Of a stretch of 64,000 nucleotides of DNA, positions 1 to 9,079 are shown piece after piece. Each line of letters begins with the position of its first letter. Within the stretch, counting starts at the first letter, position 1. A program made the translations under genes and the position numbers. Source of the DNA: Kitasatospora purpeofusca (GTDB taxonomy: Bacteria; Actinomycetota; Actinomycetes; Streptomycetales; Streptomycetaceae); contig NZ_JODS01000034.1 of the NCBI RefSeq assembly GCF_000718025.1, forward strand, positions 1-64,000, given 5' to 3'. The notes below the pieces were generated by a model, which saw nothing but the letters and a program-made list of their open reading frames with translations, was not told where the DNA came from and searched no databases.

Positions 1-50
1 CGATGGTACTGCAGGGGGGACCCTGTGGGAGAGTAGGACGCCGCCGAACA
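1..50 (+). rRNA. rrf: 5S ribosomal RNA, 3' end (partial)
   Basis: The first 50 bases match the 3' part of an actinobacterial 5S rRNA: a GGTACTGC segment, a G-rich stretch, then GGGAGAGTAGGACGCCGCC and a GAAC end. The 5' part lies outside the window, so this is the tail of an rRNA operon read on the plus strand. A strong terminator follows 10 bases later. The exact mature 3' end is uncertain by one or two bases. Confidence 0.9.
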
Positions 51-60
51 ATCATTGTGA

Positions 61-95
61 AGAACCCCCGTCGGGAAACCGACGGGGGTTCTTTG
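61..95 (+). terminator. rRNA operon intrinsic terminator
   Basis: A perfect 14-bp stem (61-74 with 79-92) closes a GAAA tetraloop and is followed by a short T run. It lies directly after the 5S rRNA and ends rRNA transcription before mshD. Confidence 0.9.
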
Positions 96-122
96 CGTTG
101 ACCGTTGACGTATCGTCAGGGC

Positions 123-1139
123 ATGGACGATCGAACGGCAACAACGGGCGACGCGACCACGGTCCTCGCCTCCGACGTACTGCGGCCGGCCCAGCGGGAC
201 GCGGCCCTGCGGGTCTTGGCGGAGGCCCAGGCCGTGGACGGCCGGGCGGCCGTGTCCGAGCAGGGACGGCTCCGCCTGCGCTCCCCGGAGACGGCCCGGC
301 CCGGGGTGACCCACTTCCTCGCGCTCACCGGTCGGGACGCGGACGCGGCGGGCATCGTCGGGTACGGCCAGCTGGAGGTGCCGGACAACGGCGGGGCGAA
401 CCCGGCCGCCGAGCTCCTGGTCGCTCCGACCGACCGGGGCCGGGGCTTCGCCCGTCCGCTGGTGGACGCGGTGCTGGCCGAGGCCGGGAAGGCCGGCCGG
501 GACCATGTCGACTTCTGGGTGCACGGCGGCCACCCGGCGGCCCGGCACCTGGCCGACGCGTACGGTGCCGAGCTGGTCCGCGAACTGCGGCAGATGCGCC
601 GGACCGGGCCGCAGACCGAGGAGGCCCCGCTCCCGGCCGGCATCGAGCTGCGGACCTTCCGCCCCGGCGAGGACGACGCCGAGTGGCTCCGGCTGAACGC
701 GCTCGCCTTCGCCCACCACCCGGAGCAGGGCTCCTGGACCGAGCGGGACCTCGCCGACCGGCTGGCCGAGCCCTGGTTCGACCCGGCCGGCTTCTTCCTC
801 GCCACCCGGGACGGCAGGCCGGTCGGCTTCCACTGGACCAAGGTGCACCCGGCCACCGTCACCGAGCCCGAGCTCGGCGAGGTGTACGTGGTCGGCGTCG
901 ATCCGGCGGAGCAGGGCAGCGGCCTGGGCCGGGCGCTGACCGCGGCGGGCCTGCGTCATCTGACGGGTCGCGCCGCCGGTGAGCGGGGGCTCGACACCGT
1001 GCTGCTGTACGTCGACGCGGACAATCCGGCGGCGGTGCGGGTGTACGAACGGCTCGGGTTCACCGTCCACGAAATCGACCTGATGTACCGCGCCGGGGTC
1101 GGGCCGGTCGGGGCCGTTCCGCCGACCCTTTCCGCGTAA
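123..1139 (+). CDS. mshD: mycothiol synthase
   Basis: Predicted acetyltransferase that performs the last step of mycothiol synthesis, acetyl transfer from acetyl-CoA to Cys-GlcN-Ins, in the cytosol. The 338-residue product has two GNAT domains. The C-terminal one carries a typical acetyl-CoA loop (VGVDPAEQGSGLGRALT) and the family ending VLLYVDADNPAAVRVYERLGF. Length and domain layout fit MshD. The ATG at 123 is used because the open frame upstream runs into the rRNA terminator; no good ribosome site is visible, so the mRNA may be short-leadered. It lies alone between the rRNA terminator and the ppk regulatory region. Confidence 0.9.
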   Translation: MDDRTATTGDATTVLASDVLRPAQRDAALRVLAEAQAVDGRAAVSEQGRLRLRSPETARPGVTHFLALTGRDADAAGIVGYGQLEVPDNGGANPAAELLVAPTDRGRGFARPLVDAVLAEAGKAGRDHVDFWVHGGHPAARHLADAYGAELVRELRQMRRTGPQTEEAPLPAGIELRTFRPGEDDAEWLRLNALAFAHHPEQGSWTERDLADRLAEPWFDPAGFFLATRDGRPVGFHWTKVHPATVTEPELGEVYVVGVDPAEQGSGLGRALTAAGLRHLTGRAAGERGLDTVLLYVDADNPAAVRVYERLGFTVHEIDLMYRAGVGPVGAVPPTLSA

Positions 1140-1458
1140 CGGAGAGTGACGGTCGGAAAAGCGCGCCCCGGCGCCGCCTAGCGGAGAGAACGAGGCCGCG
1201 GCAACGGTTGTGCACCCGGTGCCGCGGCACCGACCGCCTCAGCTTTCCTCCTGGCCATGCGGTGTTTACCGTGGATTCAATTAATGCCGCGAAGATCACA
1301 GGATGAAGTCCGTAGTGTCTCGCTCGTGCAGCATCGGTCAACACGTGGCCGGTGCTGTGGCGGCCGCGCCGGGTGGGTGGGCGTGGGCGACGGGCGAGGG
1401 CGACGGCTCGAAGAGCATTTCGTGTCCGGACGCCGTCCTGCTGGAGGAGCTGGAGCCC
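1140..1458 (+). promoter_or_regulatory. ppk upstream region with possible PhoP-box pair
   Basis: This 319-base stretch has no credible gene. At 1264-1285 two adjacent 11-base units, GTTTACCGTGG and ATTCAATTAAT, resemble a degenerate pair of Streptomyces PHO-box repeats (consensus near GTTCACCTGCG). Streptomyces ppk genes are known to be under PhoP control, so this is a plausible operator. The second unit is weak, so the call is tentative. A GGAGGAG ribosome site sits just before the ppk ATG. Confidence 0.4.
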
Positions 1459-3636
1459 ATGAGCATCCCCCGCCCCGTCCCTGCCCCGCCCTCCCCACCC
1501 GCGCGGATGTCCAGCGCCCTGGGGATACCGCCGGAGCCGACCGTCACCGACGAGCAGGACGCCGAGGAACTGCCCCAGGGCCGCTTCCTCGACCGTGAGC
1601 GCAGCTGGCTCGCGTTCAACGAGCGGGTCCTGGAACTGGCCGAGGACCCGGGGATCCCGCTGCTGGAGCGCACCAAGTTCCTGGCGATCTTCGCGAGCAA
1701 CCTCGACGAGTTCTTCATGGTCCGGGTGGCCGGCCTCAAGCGCAGGATCGCCACCGGCGTGGCCCAGCGCAGTGCCTCCGGCCTCCAGCCGCGCGAGGTG
1801 CTGGACCTCATCTGGACCCGGTCTCGCGAGCTGATGGCCCGCCATGCCGCCGCGTTCCAGCAGGAGGTGCTGCCGGACCTCGCGGCCCAGGGCATCGAGG
1901 TGGTCCGCTGGTCGGAGCTGGCCGAGAAGGAGCAGGCGAGGCTGCACTCGCTGTTCCGGCAGAAGATCTTCCCGGTCCTCACCCCGCTGGCGGTGGACCC
2001 GGCGCACCCCTTCCCCTACATATCGGGGCTCTCCCTCAACCTGGCCGTCGTCGTGCGCAACCCGGTGTCCGGGCACAAGCACTTCGCCCGGGTGAAGGTG
2101 CCGCAGTCGCTCGCGCGCTTCCTGGAGGCCTCCCCGCAGCGGTACGTGCCGCTGGAGGACGTCATGGGGGCGCATCTGGAGGAGCTCTTCCCGGGGATGG
2201 AGGTGCTCGCCCACCACGCCTTCCGGGTCACTCGCAACGAGGACCTGGAGGTGGAGGAGGACGACACCGAGAACATCCTCAAGGCCCTGGAGAAGGAGCT
2301 GATGCGGCGGCGCTTCGGCCCGCCGGTGCGGCTGGAGGTCGAGGAGTCGATCGACCCCTACATCCTGGACCTGCTGGTGCGGGAGCTGAACATCACCGAG
2401 GCGGAGGTCTTCCCGCTGCCCGGCCCGCTGGACCTGACCGGGCTGTTCGGCATCGCCGGGCTGGACCGGCCGGAGCTGAACTACCCGAAGTTCGTGGCGG
2501 GCACCGCGCGCGGCCTGACCGATGTCGAGTCGGCCTCGCAGCCGGACATCTTCGCCGCGATGCGCGAGCGGGACGTGCTGCTGCACCACCCGTTCGACAG
2601 CTTCTCCACCTCGGTGCAGGCCTTCCTGGAGCAGGCCGCCGCCGACCCGGACGTGCTGGCGATCAAGCAGACGCTGTACCGGACCTCCGGGGACTCGCCG
2701 ATCGTCGACGCGCTGATCGACGCGGCGGAGTCCGGCAAGCAGGTGCTGGTCCTGGTCGAGATCAAGGCGCGCTTCGACGAGCAGGCCAACATCAAGTGGG
2801 CCCGCAAGCTGGAGGAGGCCGGCTGCCACGTGGTCTACGGCCTGGTCGGGCTGAAGACGCACTGCAAGCTGTCGCTGGTGGTCCGGCAGGAGGGTGACAC
2901 CCTGCGCCGTTACTCGCACGTCGGCACCGGCAACTACCACCCGAAGACCGCCCGGCTCTACGAGGACCTCGGTCTGCTGACCTCGGACCCGCAGGTCGGC
3001 GCGGACCTCTCGGACCTCTTCAACCGGCTCTCGGGCTATTCGCGCCGCGAGTCCTACCGCCGGCTGCTGACCGCGCCGCGGGGGCTGCGGGACGGTCTGG
3101 TGGGGCGGATCCACAACGAGATCGCCAACCACCGGGCCGGGCGTCCGGCGCACGTGAAGCTCAAGGTCAACTCGATCGTCGACGAGGCCGTGATCGACGC
3201 GCTGTACCGGGCCTCGCAGGCCGGGGTGCCGGTGGACGTGTGGGTGCGCGGCATCTGCGCGATCCGGCCCGGCGTGCCGGGGCTGAGCGAGAACATCCGG
3301 GTGCGCAGCATCCTGGGGCGGTTCCTGGAGCACTCGCGGGTCTTCGTGTTCGGCAACAACGGCGATCCGGAGGTGTGGATCGGCAGCGCCGACATGATGC
3401 ACCGCAATCTGGACCGCCGGATCGAGGCGCTGCTGCGGATCACCGACCCGGCGCACCGGGCCGAGCTGTCCGGGCTGCTCGACCTCGGGATGTCGGACGA
3501 GACGGAGTCCTGGCACCTCGGGGCGGACGGGTCCTGGACCCGGCACGCCCAGGACGCCGAGGGCAAACAGCTGCGGCACGTCCAGGACCTCCTCATCGAC
3601 TCGCGTCAGCGCCGTCGGGCCGTCGCGGCCAGATGA
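1459..3636 (+). CDS. ppk: polyphosphate kinase 1
   Basis: Reversibly makes inorganic polyphosphate from ATP. The 725-residue product has the PPK1 layout: an N-terminal helical domain beginning RFLDRERSWLAFNERVL, then two phospholipase D-like C-terminal domains. The autophosphorylated histidine lies in YSHVGTGNYHPKTARLYEDL, with further active-site segments VKLKVNSIVDEAVIDALY and SADMMHRNLDRRIEAL. The frame is open to 1303, but ATG 1459 has a strong GGAGGAG site eight bases upstream and gives the usual length. It heads a phosphate-metabolism block with CHAD, Nudix and pstSCAB genes downstream. Confidence 0.95.
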   Translation: MSIPRPVPAPPSPPARMSSALGIPPEPTVTDEQDAEELPQGRFLDRERSWLAFNERVLELAEDPGIPLLERTKFLAIFASNLDEFFMVRVAGLKRRIATGVAQRSASGLQPREVLDLIWTRSRELMARHAAAFQQEVLPDLAAQGIEVVRWSELAEKEQARLHSLFRQKIFPVLTPLAVDPAHPFPYISGLSLNLAVVVRNPVSGHKHFARVKVPQSLARFLEASPQRYVPLEDVMGAHLEELFPGMEVLAHHAFRVTRNEDLEVEEDDTENILKALEKELMRRRFGPPVRLEVEESIDPYILDLLVRELNITEAEVFPLPGPLDLTGLFGIAGLDRPELNYPKFVAGTARGLTDVESASQPDIFAAMRERDVLLHHPFDSFSTSVQAFLEQAAADPDVLAIKQTLYRTSGDSPIVDALIDAAESGKQVLVLVEIKARFDEQANIKWARKLEEAGCHVVYGLVGLKTHCKLSLVVRQEGDTLRRYSHVGTGNYHPKTARLYEDLGLLTSDPQVGADLSDLFNRLSGYSRRESYRRLLTAPRGLRDGLVGRIHNEIANHRAGRPAHVKLKVNSIVDEAVIDALYRASQAGVPVDVWVRGICAIRPGVPGLSENIRVRSILGRFLEHSRVFVFGNNGDPEVWIGSADMMHRNLDRRIEALLRITDPAHRAELSGLLDLGMSDETESWHLGADGSWTRHAQDAEGKQLRHVQDLLIDSRQRRRAVAAR

Positions 3637-3876
3637 GTGCCGGTCGCCGCCACGACCCCGCTGACGCCGGATGCGACGACGTGAGCCGCGACACCGCGCG
3701 GCGTGCCCGTACCGGACCGAACGGTGCGGGCCACGCCGCCGGGGGACACGACGGCACGAGATTCGACGACGCGACCGCGCGACCCACCGACGCGAGCCGC
3801 TGAGCGGCAGGGACCCGCTGAGCGGTCGGCCACCAGCCCCGGGGACGGCCCCGGGGGAACGGGGATCTACCTAGCC

Positions 3877-4962
3877 ATGACCGAAGCGCCGATGACGGCC
3901 CAGGCGGCCTCCACCGCGACCGCCGGGGACATCCTCTCCAGCCATCTCACCGGCCTGGCGGGCGCGTTCCTGCGCGCCCTGCCGCTGGCGGTGGGCGAGG
4001 TCGGCGCGAGACCGGGTGCGGCGGCGGTCCCGGCCGCGGGCACGGGGGACCTGCTGCGGGCGGTGCGGCGGATCGGCGGGCTGCTGCACACCTTCGGCGC
4101 GTCCTTCGAGCCGGGCTGGGTGCAGGAGTCCCGCACCGAGCTGTCCTGGCTGCTGAACCTGCTGGCGCTGGAGCCGGGTCTGGTGCGGCGGGCGGCCCGG
4201 CTGCTGGGCGCGTTGGACGGGCTGAGCGGCAGCGAGGCGGAGGGGCCCGGCATGCTGGCCGGCCACGCGGGGGCGCCGAAGGCGCGGGCGCTGCTGGACC
4301 GGCAGCTGACCCTGGCCCGGACCAGGGCGCACTCGACGGTGCTGCAGGAGCTGCGGTCGGCGCGGCTGCACGCGCTGGCGGACCGGATGACGCTGCTGGT
4401 GGCGGACGCGCCGCTGGCGAAGCCGGCCGAGGGCCGGGCCGGGGCGGTGCTGATGCCGCAGGCGGCGGCGGCGTTCGGGGCGCTGGCGGCGAGCACCCAG
4501 CTGCTGCCGTTGCAGCGGGCGGCGACGCCGTACGGCGGGGACGGGCTGCGTCGGCTGGGCTCGGTGCCCAGTGCGCGGGGGGCGCTGGACGCGGACGCGG
4601 CGCTGGCGGCGGACGACGCGCCGTGGCACCGGACCCGGGTGCTGGTGAAGCGGGCCCGGTACGCGCTGGAGGTGTGCGGGCGGCCGTCGGCGGTGCTGGA
4701 CGACCTGGACCAGGTGCTGCTGCGGCACCAGGAGGCCTCGGAGGCGGCGGTGACGGCGGCGACCGCGGCGCGCACGCCGCGGATCACTCCGGCGACGGCG
4801 TACGTGCTGGGCGTGGTGCACGCCGATCAGCGGCTGGACGTGGAGGCGGCGCGGTACGCCTTCGGCCGGCGCTGGCCGGAGCTGCCGCCGGGTGCGGAGG
4901 CGTGGTTGGAGCTGCCGCCGGCCGAGGGCTGGGGGTCGGCTCCGGAATCGCGGACGGCCTGA
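3877..4962 (+). CDS. CHAD domain-containing protein
   Basis: A 361-residue, helix-rich, Ala/Leu/Arg-heavy protein with the CHAD signature (HRTRVLVKRARYALEVCG near residue 255) and scattered histidines. CHAD domains are known to bind polyphosphate, which fits its place directly after ppk. It may tether to or act on polyP granules; no catalytic activity is shown. The ATG at 3877 is chosen because the frame upstream to 3703 has low-complexity, non-family sequence. The 240 bases after ppk have no clear gene. The stop overlaps the region of the next gene's start. Confidence 0.8.
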   Translation: MTEAPMTAQAASTATAGDILSSHLTGLAGAFLRALPLAVGEVGARPGAAAVPAAGTGDLLRAVRRIGGLLHTFGASFEPGWVQESRTELSWLLNLLALEPGLVRRAARLLGALDGLSGSEAEGPGMLAGHAGAPKARALLDRQLTLARTRAHSTVLQELRSARLHALADRMTLLVADAPLAKPAEGRAGAVLMPQAAAAFGALAASTQLLPLQRAATPYGGDGLRRLGSVPSARGALDADAALAADDAPWHRTRVLVKRARYALEVCGRPSAVLDDLDQVLLRHQEASEAAVTAATAARTPRITPATAYVLGVVHADQRLDVEAARYAFGRRWPELPPGAEAWLELPPAEGWGSAPESRTA

Positions 4963-4963
4963 G

Positions 4964-5458
4964 GTGGGCGGGCGGCCGGTCCCGGCGGACCGGTGGCCGG
5001 TCGGCCGCGGGCCGGTGGTGCTGGCGGCGGGGGCGGTGCTCTGGCTGCCGGGGCGGCCGAAGCGGAGCGGGCGGCTGGGCCGGCCGCGGCTGGCGGTGAT
5101 CCACCGGCCGAAGTACGACGACTGGAGCCTGCCGAAGGGGAAGCTGGACCCCGGCGAGAGCGTGGTCGAGGCGGCGCTGCGCGAGGTGCGGGAGGAGACC
5201 GGGTTCTCCTGCGTGCTGGGGGCGGAGCTGCCGACCCAGCACTATCTGGCGCAGGGCCGGCCGAAGGAGGTCCGGTACTGGGCGGCGGTGCCGACGGAGG
5301 GGGCGTTCCGGCCGAACCGGGAGGTGGACCTGCTGGAGTGGCTGCCGGCCGGGAAGGCGCGGGCGCGGCTGACCCATGAGCGGGACCGGCGGTTGGTGGA
5401 CGCGCTGCTGGCGCTGCTGGGCGCGAAGCCGGTGCGGGTGCGGGGCCGGGAGTCGTGA
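4964..5458 (+). CDS. Nudix hydrolase
   Basis: A 164-residue Nudix enzyme. The box runs GKLDPGES, then REVREETGF about seven residues later, giving the Mg-binding G-x5-E-x7-REVREETG pattern. An N-terminal segment (VVLAAGAVLWLPG) begins the usual alpha/beta fold. The GTG at 4964 follows the CHAD stop by two bases, so the two are probably cotranscribed. Substrate is unknown: an MutT-like nucleotide hydrolase or a diphosphoinositol/dinucleotide polyphosphate hydrolase would both fit next to ppk and CHAD. Confidence 0.85.
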   Translation: MGGRPVPADRWPVGRGPVVLAAGAVLWLPGRPKRSGRLGRPRLAVIHRPKYDDWSLPKGKLDPGESVVEAALREVREETGFSCVLGAELPTQHYLAQGRPKEVRYWAAVPTEGAFRPNREVDLLEWLPAGKARARLTHERDRRLVDALLALLGAKPVRVRGRES

Positions 5459-5541
5459 AGGAAGGGTGGAAGTGATCTTCCCGCGCCCTTGCCGTGACGC
5501 AACCGTTACTACCTGACGTAGTTTCCTGTCATCCGTCCGAG

Positions 5542-5563
5542 GTTCACTCTGCGTTCACTTACG
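5542..5563 (+). promoter_or_regulatory. PHO box (PhoP operator) upstream of pstS
   Basis: Two adjacent 11-base direct repeats, GTTCACTCTGC (5542-5552) and GTTCACTTACG (5553-5563), match the Streptomyces PhoP direct-repeat unit. They lie about 140 bases before pstS. Weaker units with the same spacing may continue upstream (GTTACTACCTG at 5505). This indicates phosphate-starvation induction of the pst operon by PhoR-PhoP. Confidence 0.9.
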
Positions 5564-5701
5564 ACCGGCTGACGCGTCACCTGCCCGGCTTACTTTCGGT
5601 ATCACCGGCGGGCCGAAGGGGCCCCGGACCTCAGCAAAACCCGTGCTGCGTCGTGCTTGCCACGACCCGCGCGTCGGGCAATGCCACAGAAAGGGACACC
5701 T

Positions 5702-6835
5702 GTGAAGCTCCAGCGGAACGGCCGCTCCAAGGCCCTCGCGATCGGTGCCATGGCGCTCGTCAGCTCGCTGTCGCTCGCCGCCTGCGGCTCGGACGATAAC
5801 AACACCACCGCCACCGGCTCCAACGGCTCCTCGAGCGCCGCCCCGGCGATCGACTGCGGCCCGAAGCAGGCCCCCCTGGTGTCTGCCGGCTCCACCGCCC
5901 AGGGCAACGCGATCGACATCCTGAAGAACAACTTCGGCGCGGCCTGCAAGGACACCACCATCAACTACGGTGGCGGCGGCTCGGGTGCCGGTGTCCAGCA
6001 GTTCAACCAGGGCAAGATCCAGTTCGCCGGTTCCGACTCGGCGCTGAAGCCGGCCGAGGTCGACGCCAGCAAGGCCGTCTGCACCGGTGGCCAGGGCATC
6101 AACCTGCCGGTCGTCGCGGGCCTGATCTCGATCGTCTACAACGTCGAGGGTGTCGACAACCTCGTCCTGGACGGCCCGACGATCGCGAAGATCTTCGACT
6201 CGCAGATCACCAAGTGGAACGACGCGGCCATCGTCGCGCTGAACCCGGGCGCCAAGCTGCCGGACGCCGACATCCAGGCGTTCCACCGCACCGACGACTC
6301 GGGCACCACCGAGAACCTGACCAAGTACTTCGCCAAGACCTCGGCCGGTGCCTGGTCCTACCCGGCCAGCAAGGCGTGGGCGGGCAAGGGCGGCCAGGGC
6401 GCCAGCGGCTCGGCCGGTGTCTCGGCCCAGGTGAAGCAGGTCAAGAACTCGGTCAGCTACGCCGAGCTGTCGTTCGCCCAGACGAACAACCTGAAGAGCG
6501 CCTCGATCAACACCGGTGCCGCCAAGCCGGTCGAGGCCACCGCGGTCAACGCCGCCAACACCTTCGCCAAGGCGCAGATCGCCGGCACCGGCAGCGACCT
6601 GGCGCTGACCCTCGACTACGCGACCAAGGAGGAGGGTTCCTACCCGCTGGTCCTGGTCACCTACGAGATCGTCTGCGACAAGGGCAACAAGGCCGACACG
6701 CTGGACGCCCTGAAGGCCTTCCTGACCTACTCCATCAGCGACGCGGGCCAGAAGGCGATCGGCGACGCGGGCTACGTGCCGCTGCCGAAGGAGCTGACCG
6801 GCAAGGTCACCGCCGCGGTCAAGGCCCTCGCCTGA
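5702..6835 (+). CDS. pstS: phosphate ABC transporter substrate-binding lipoprotein PstS
   Basis: High-affinity phosphate-binding lipoprotein outside the membrane that hands phosphate to PstCA. The 377-residue product has a lipoprotein signal (basic KLQRNGRSK start, hydrophobic core, lipobox LAAC) and PstS motifs: SAGSTAQG, GGGSGAGVQQF with QFAGSDSALK, and FHRTDDSGTTENLTKYF. The start is GTG 5702, with AAAGGGA upstream. It is the first gene of pstSCAB and is controlled by the PHO box. The hairpin after it may raise PstS relative to PstCAB. Confidence 0.96.
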   Translation: MKLQRNGRSKALAIGAMALVSSLSLAACGSDDNNTTATGSNGSSSAAPAIDCGPKQAPLVSAGSTAQGNAIDILKNNFGAACKDTTINYGGGGSGAGVQQFNQGKIQFAGSDSALKPAEVDASKAVCTGGQGINLPVVAGLISIVYNVEGVDNLVLDGPTIAKIFDSQITKWNDAAIVALNPGAKLPDADIQAFHRTDDSGTTENLTKYFAKTSAGAWSYPASKAWAGKGGQGASGSAGVSAQVKQVKNSVSYAELSFAQTNNLKSASINTGAAKPVEATAVNAANTFAKAQIAGTGSDLALTLDYATKEEGSYPLVLVTYEIVCDKGNKADTLDALKAFLTYSISDAGQKAIGDAGYVPLPKELTGKVTAAVKALA

Positions 6836-6849
6836 TCCAGTAGCACCCT

Positions 6850-6898
6850 CCGCTGGGGCGGCCCCGTGAACGAGGGGGGCCGGGGCCGTCCCCAGCGG
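6850..6898 (+). terminator. pstS-pstC intergenic hairpin, probable partial terminator or mRNA stabiliser
   Basis: Arms 6850-6865 and 6882-6898 pair over 16 bp with a single bulge. There is no T run, so in this GC-rich genome it may act as a leaky terminator or a 3' end protector for a shorter pstS mRNA. Confidence 0.6.
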
Positions 6899-6984
6899 AA
6901 CGTACCGACGAACGCACCACGTCCGGGGCACCGCCGCCATGGTGCCGCCCCCTCGGGGCCGCACCACCAGACCGGAGTAGACCA

Positions 6985-7962
6985 ATGACTTCAAACACCC
7001 CTGCCGCCCCGCCCGGCGGGGAGCGCCGCCGGCGCGACAGCCGGGTCGGCGACAAGATCTTCATGAACCTGTCCCGCGGGTCGGGCATCCTGCTGCTGGT
7101 GGTCATGGCCGCCATCGCGGGCTTCCTGACCTGGCGCTCGGGCATCGCCCTGAGCAAGAACGAGGGCAACTTCTTCACCACCTTCGAGTGGACGCCGGAC
7201 GCCCCGAAGCCGGTCTTCGGCATCGCCGTCCTGGTGTTCGGCACCATCGTCAGCGCGACGATCGCGATGGTGATCGCGGTGCCGGTGGCGATCGGGATCG
7301 CGCTGTTCATCTCCCACTACGCGCCGCGCCGGATCGCCCAGCCGTTCGCCTACCTGGTGGACCTGCTGGCGGCCGTGCCCAGCATCATCTACGGCCTGTG
7401 GGGCGCGCTCTTCCTGGTGCCGCACCTGGAGGGCCTGACCAGCTGGATGGACGACTACCTCGGCTGGACGTACATCTTCGACCAGTCCCGGGCGACCACC
7501 CCGCGGAACCTGTTCACCGTCGGCATCCTGCTGGCGATCATGGTCCTCCCGATCATCACCGCGGTCAGCCGTGAGATCTTCCGGCAGGTGCCGCGGATGC
7601 ACGAGGAGGCCGCGCTCGCGCTCGGCGCGACCCGCTGGGAGATGATCCGCACCGCGGTGCTGCCCTTCGGCCGCCCCGGCATCATCTCGGCCTCGATGCT
7701 CGGCCTCGGCCGCGCGCTCGGCGAGACCATCGCGGTCGCCATCGTGCTCTCCTCCAGCAGCGTCCTCTCGCTGCACGTGCTCGACCCGGGCGGCGGCACC
7801 TTCGCGCAGAACATCGCGCTGAAGTTCAGCGAGGCCCAGCCCTTCGGCCGGGACGCGCTGATGGCTTCCGGTCTCGTCCTGTTCGTCATCACCTTGCTGG
7901 TGAACGGTGCCGCGCGGCTGATCGTCGCCCGCCGCAAGGAGTACTCGGGGGCCAACGCATGA
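6985..7962 (+). CDS. pstC: phosphate ABC transporter permease PstC
   Basis: Inner-membrane permease subunit of the phosphate importer. The 325-residue product has six predicted membrane segments and the permease EAA loop (MHEEAALALGATRWEMIRTAVLPFGRPGI). LDLLAAVPSIIYGLWG is a typical PstC segment. The stop overlaps the pstA start (ATGA), which suggests translational coupling. Confidence 0.95.
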   Translation: MTSNTPAAPPGGERRRRDSRVGDKIFMNLSRGSGILLLVVMAAIAGFLTWRSGIALSKNEGNFFTTFEWTPDAPKPVFGIAVLVFGTIVSATIAMVIAVPVAIGIALFISHYAPRRIAQPFAYLVDLLAAVPSIIYGLWGALFLVPHLEGLTSWMDDYLGWTYIFDQSRATTPRNLFTVGILLAIMVLPIITAVSREIFRQVPRMHEEAALALGATRWEMIRTAVLPFGRPGIISASMLGLGRALGETIAVAIVLSSSSVLSLHVLDPGGGTFAQNIALKFSEAQPFGRDALMASGLVLFVITLLVNGAARLIVARRKEYSGANA

Positions 7963-9035
7963 GTGCCGCTACGACGTCGGTCCCGGCGGACGCCCGCCCG
8001 TTGGGCCGGCCGCTGACCGCCAACCGGCTGCCCAAGTGGGCCCCGGCCGCCGTGGCAGCCGGCTCCATCGCCCTCGGCTGCGGCATCGGCGCGGTCGGCG
8101 GCCTGGAGAGCAAGCTCCAGTGGGGCCTGATCTCCGCGATCCTCTTCGTGGTCATCAGCTACGTGCTCTCGGCGCAGGTCGAGGGCCGCCGCCAGGCCAA
8201 GGACCGGCTCGCCACCTCGGTGGTCTGGGTCGCCTTCATCCTGGCCGTGATCCCGCTGCTGGCCCTGACCTTCTACACCGTCCAGCAGGGCGCCAAGGTG
8301 GTGGACGGGAACTTCCTGTCCCACTCGATGCGCGGCGTGCGGGCCTCCGGCCCCGGCGGTGGTATCTACCACGCGCTGATCGGCACCCTGCAGCAGGTCC
8401 TCCTCGCCAGCCTGATGGCCGCGCCCATCGGCCTGCTGACCGCCGTCTACCTGGTCGAGTACGGCCGGGGCAAGCTGGCCAAGGCGGTCACCTTCTTCGT
8501 CGACGTCATGACGGGTGTCCCGTCGATCGTCGCCGGTCTGTTCATCCTGTCGGTCTGGAACCTCGCCCTCGGCTTCAACTACTCCGGCTTCTCGGGCAGC
8601 CTCGCGCTGGCCATCCTGATGCTGCCGGTCGTGGTCCGTTCCACCGAGGAGATGCTCAAGCTCGTCCCGAACGAGCTGCGCGAGGCGTCGTACGCGCTCG
8701 GCGTGCCGAAGTGGAAGACGATTCTTCGGATCGTCATCCCCACCGCCATCGGCGGCATCACCACCGGTGTGATGCTCGCGGTCGCCCGAATCACGGGTGA
8801 GACCGCACCGGTGATGCTGCTGGTCTTCGGCGCGGACTACATCAACAACAACCCGTTCGACGGGCCGCAGCAGTCACTGCCGATGTACATCTGGATGCAG
8901 TACTCCCAGGTGAACAACCAGTACGGCTACGCCCGTGCCTGGGGAGCCGCGCTCGTGCTGATCGCCTTCGTGATGGGGCTCAACCTCATCGCCCGGGGCA
9001 TCGCCCGCTGGCGTTCGCCCAAGGCCGGGCACTGA
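7959..9035 (+). CDS. pstA: phosphate ABC transporter permease PstA
   Basis: Second membrane subunit of the phosphate importer, 358 residues. It carries the EAA loop (LVPNELREASYALGVPKWKTILRIVIPTAIGGI) and VDVMTGVPSIVAGLFI. Relative to short PstA proteins it has extra N-terminal sequence with two more membrane segments (about residues 28-70), as is usual in actinobacteria. Overlaps pstC by four bases. Confidence 0.95.
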   Translation: MSAATTSVPADARPLGRPLTANRLPKWAPAAVAAGSIALGCGIGAVGGLESKLQWGLISAILFVVISYVLSAQVEGRRQAKDRLATSVVWVAFILAVIPLLALTFYTVQQGAKVVDGNFLSHSMRGVRASGPGGGIYHALIGTLQQVLLASLMAAPIGLLTAVYLVEYGRGKLAKAVTFFVDVMTGVPSIVAGLFILSVWNLALGFNYSGFSGSLALAILMLPVVVRSTEEMLKLVPNELREASYALGVPKWKTILRIVIPTAIGGITTGVMLAVARITGETAPVMLLVFGADYINNNPFDGPQQSLPMYIWMQYSQVNNQYGYARAWGAALVLIAFVMGLNLIARGIARWRSPKAGH

Positions 9036-9079
9036 CCGACTGACGTACGACGACGAAGACTGAGAGAAGACGAACGATC

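Noticed and set aside
1060..3579. An 839-residue open frame antisense to ppk, and similarly long antisense frames over csoR, 5'-nucleotidase, FtsH and others.
   Set aside because: High GC gives long antisense frames; they lack family motifs, ribosome sites and signal sequences, while the plus-strand genes are certain.
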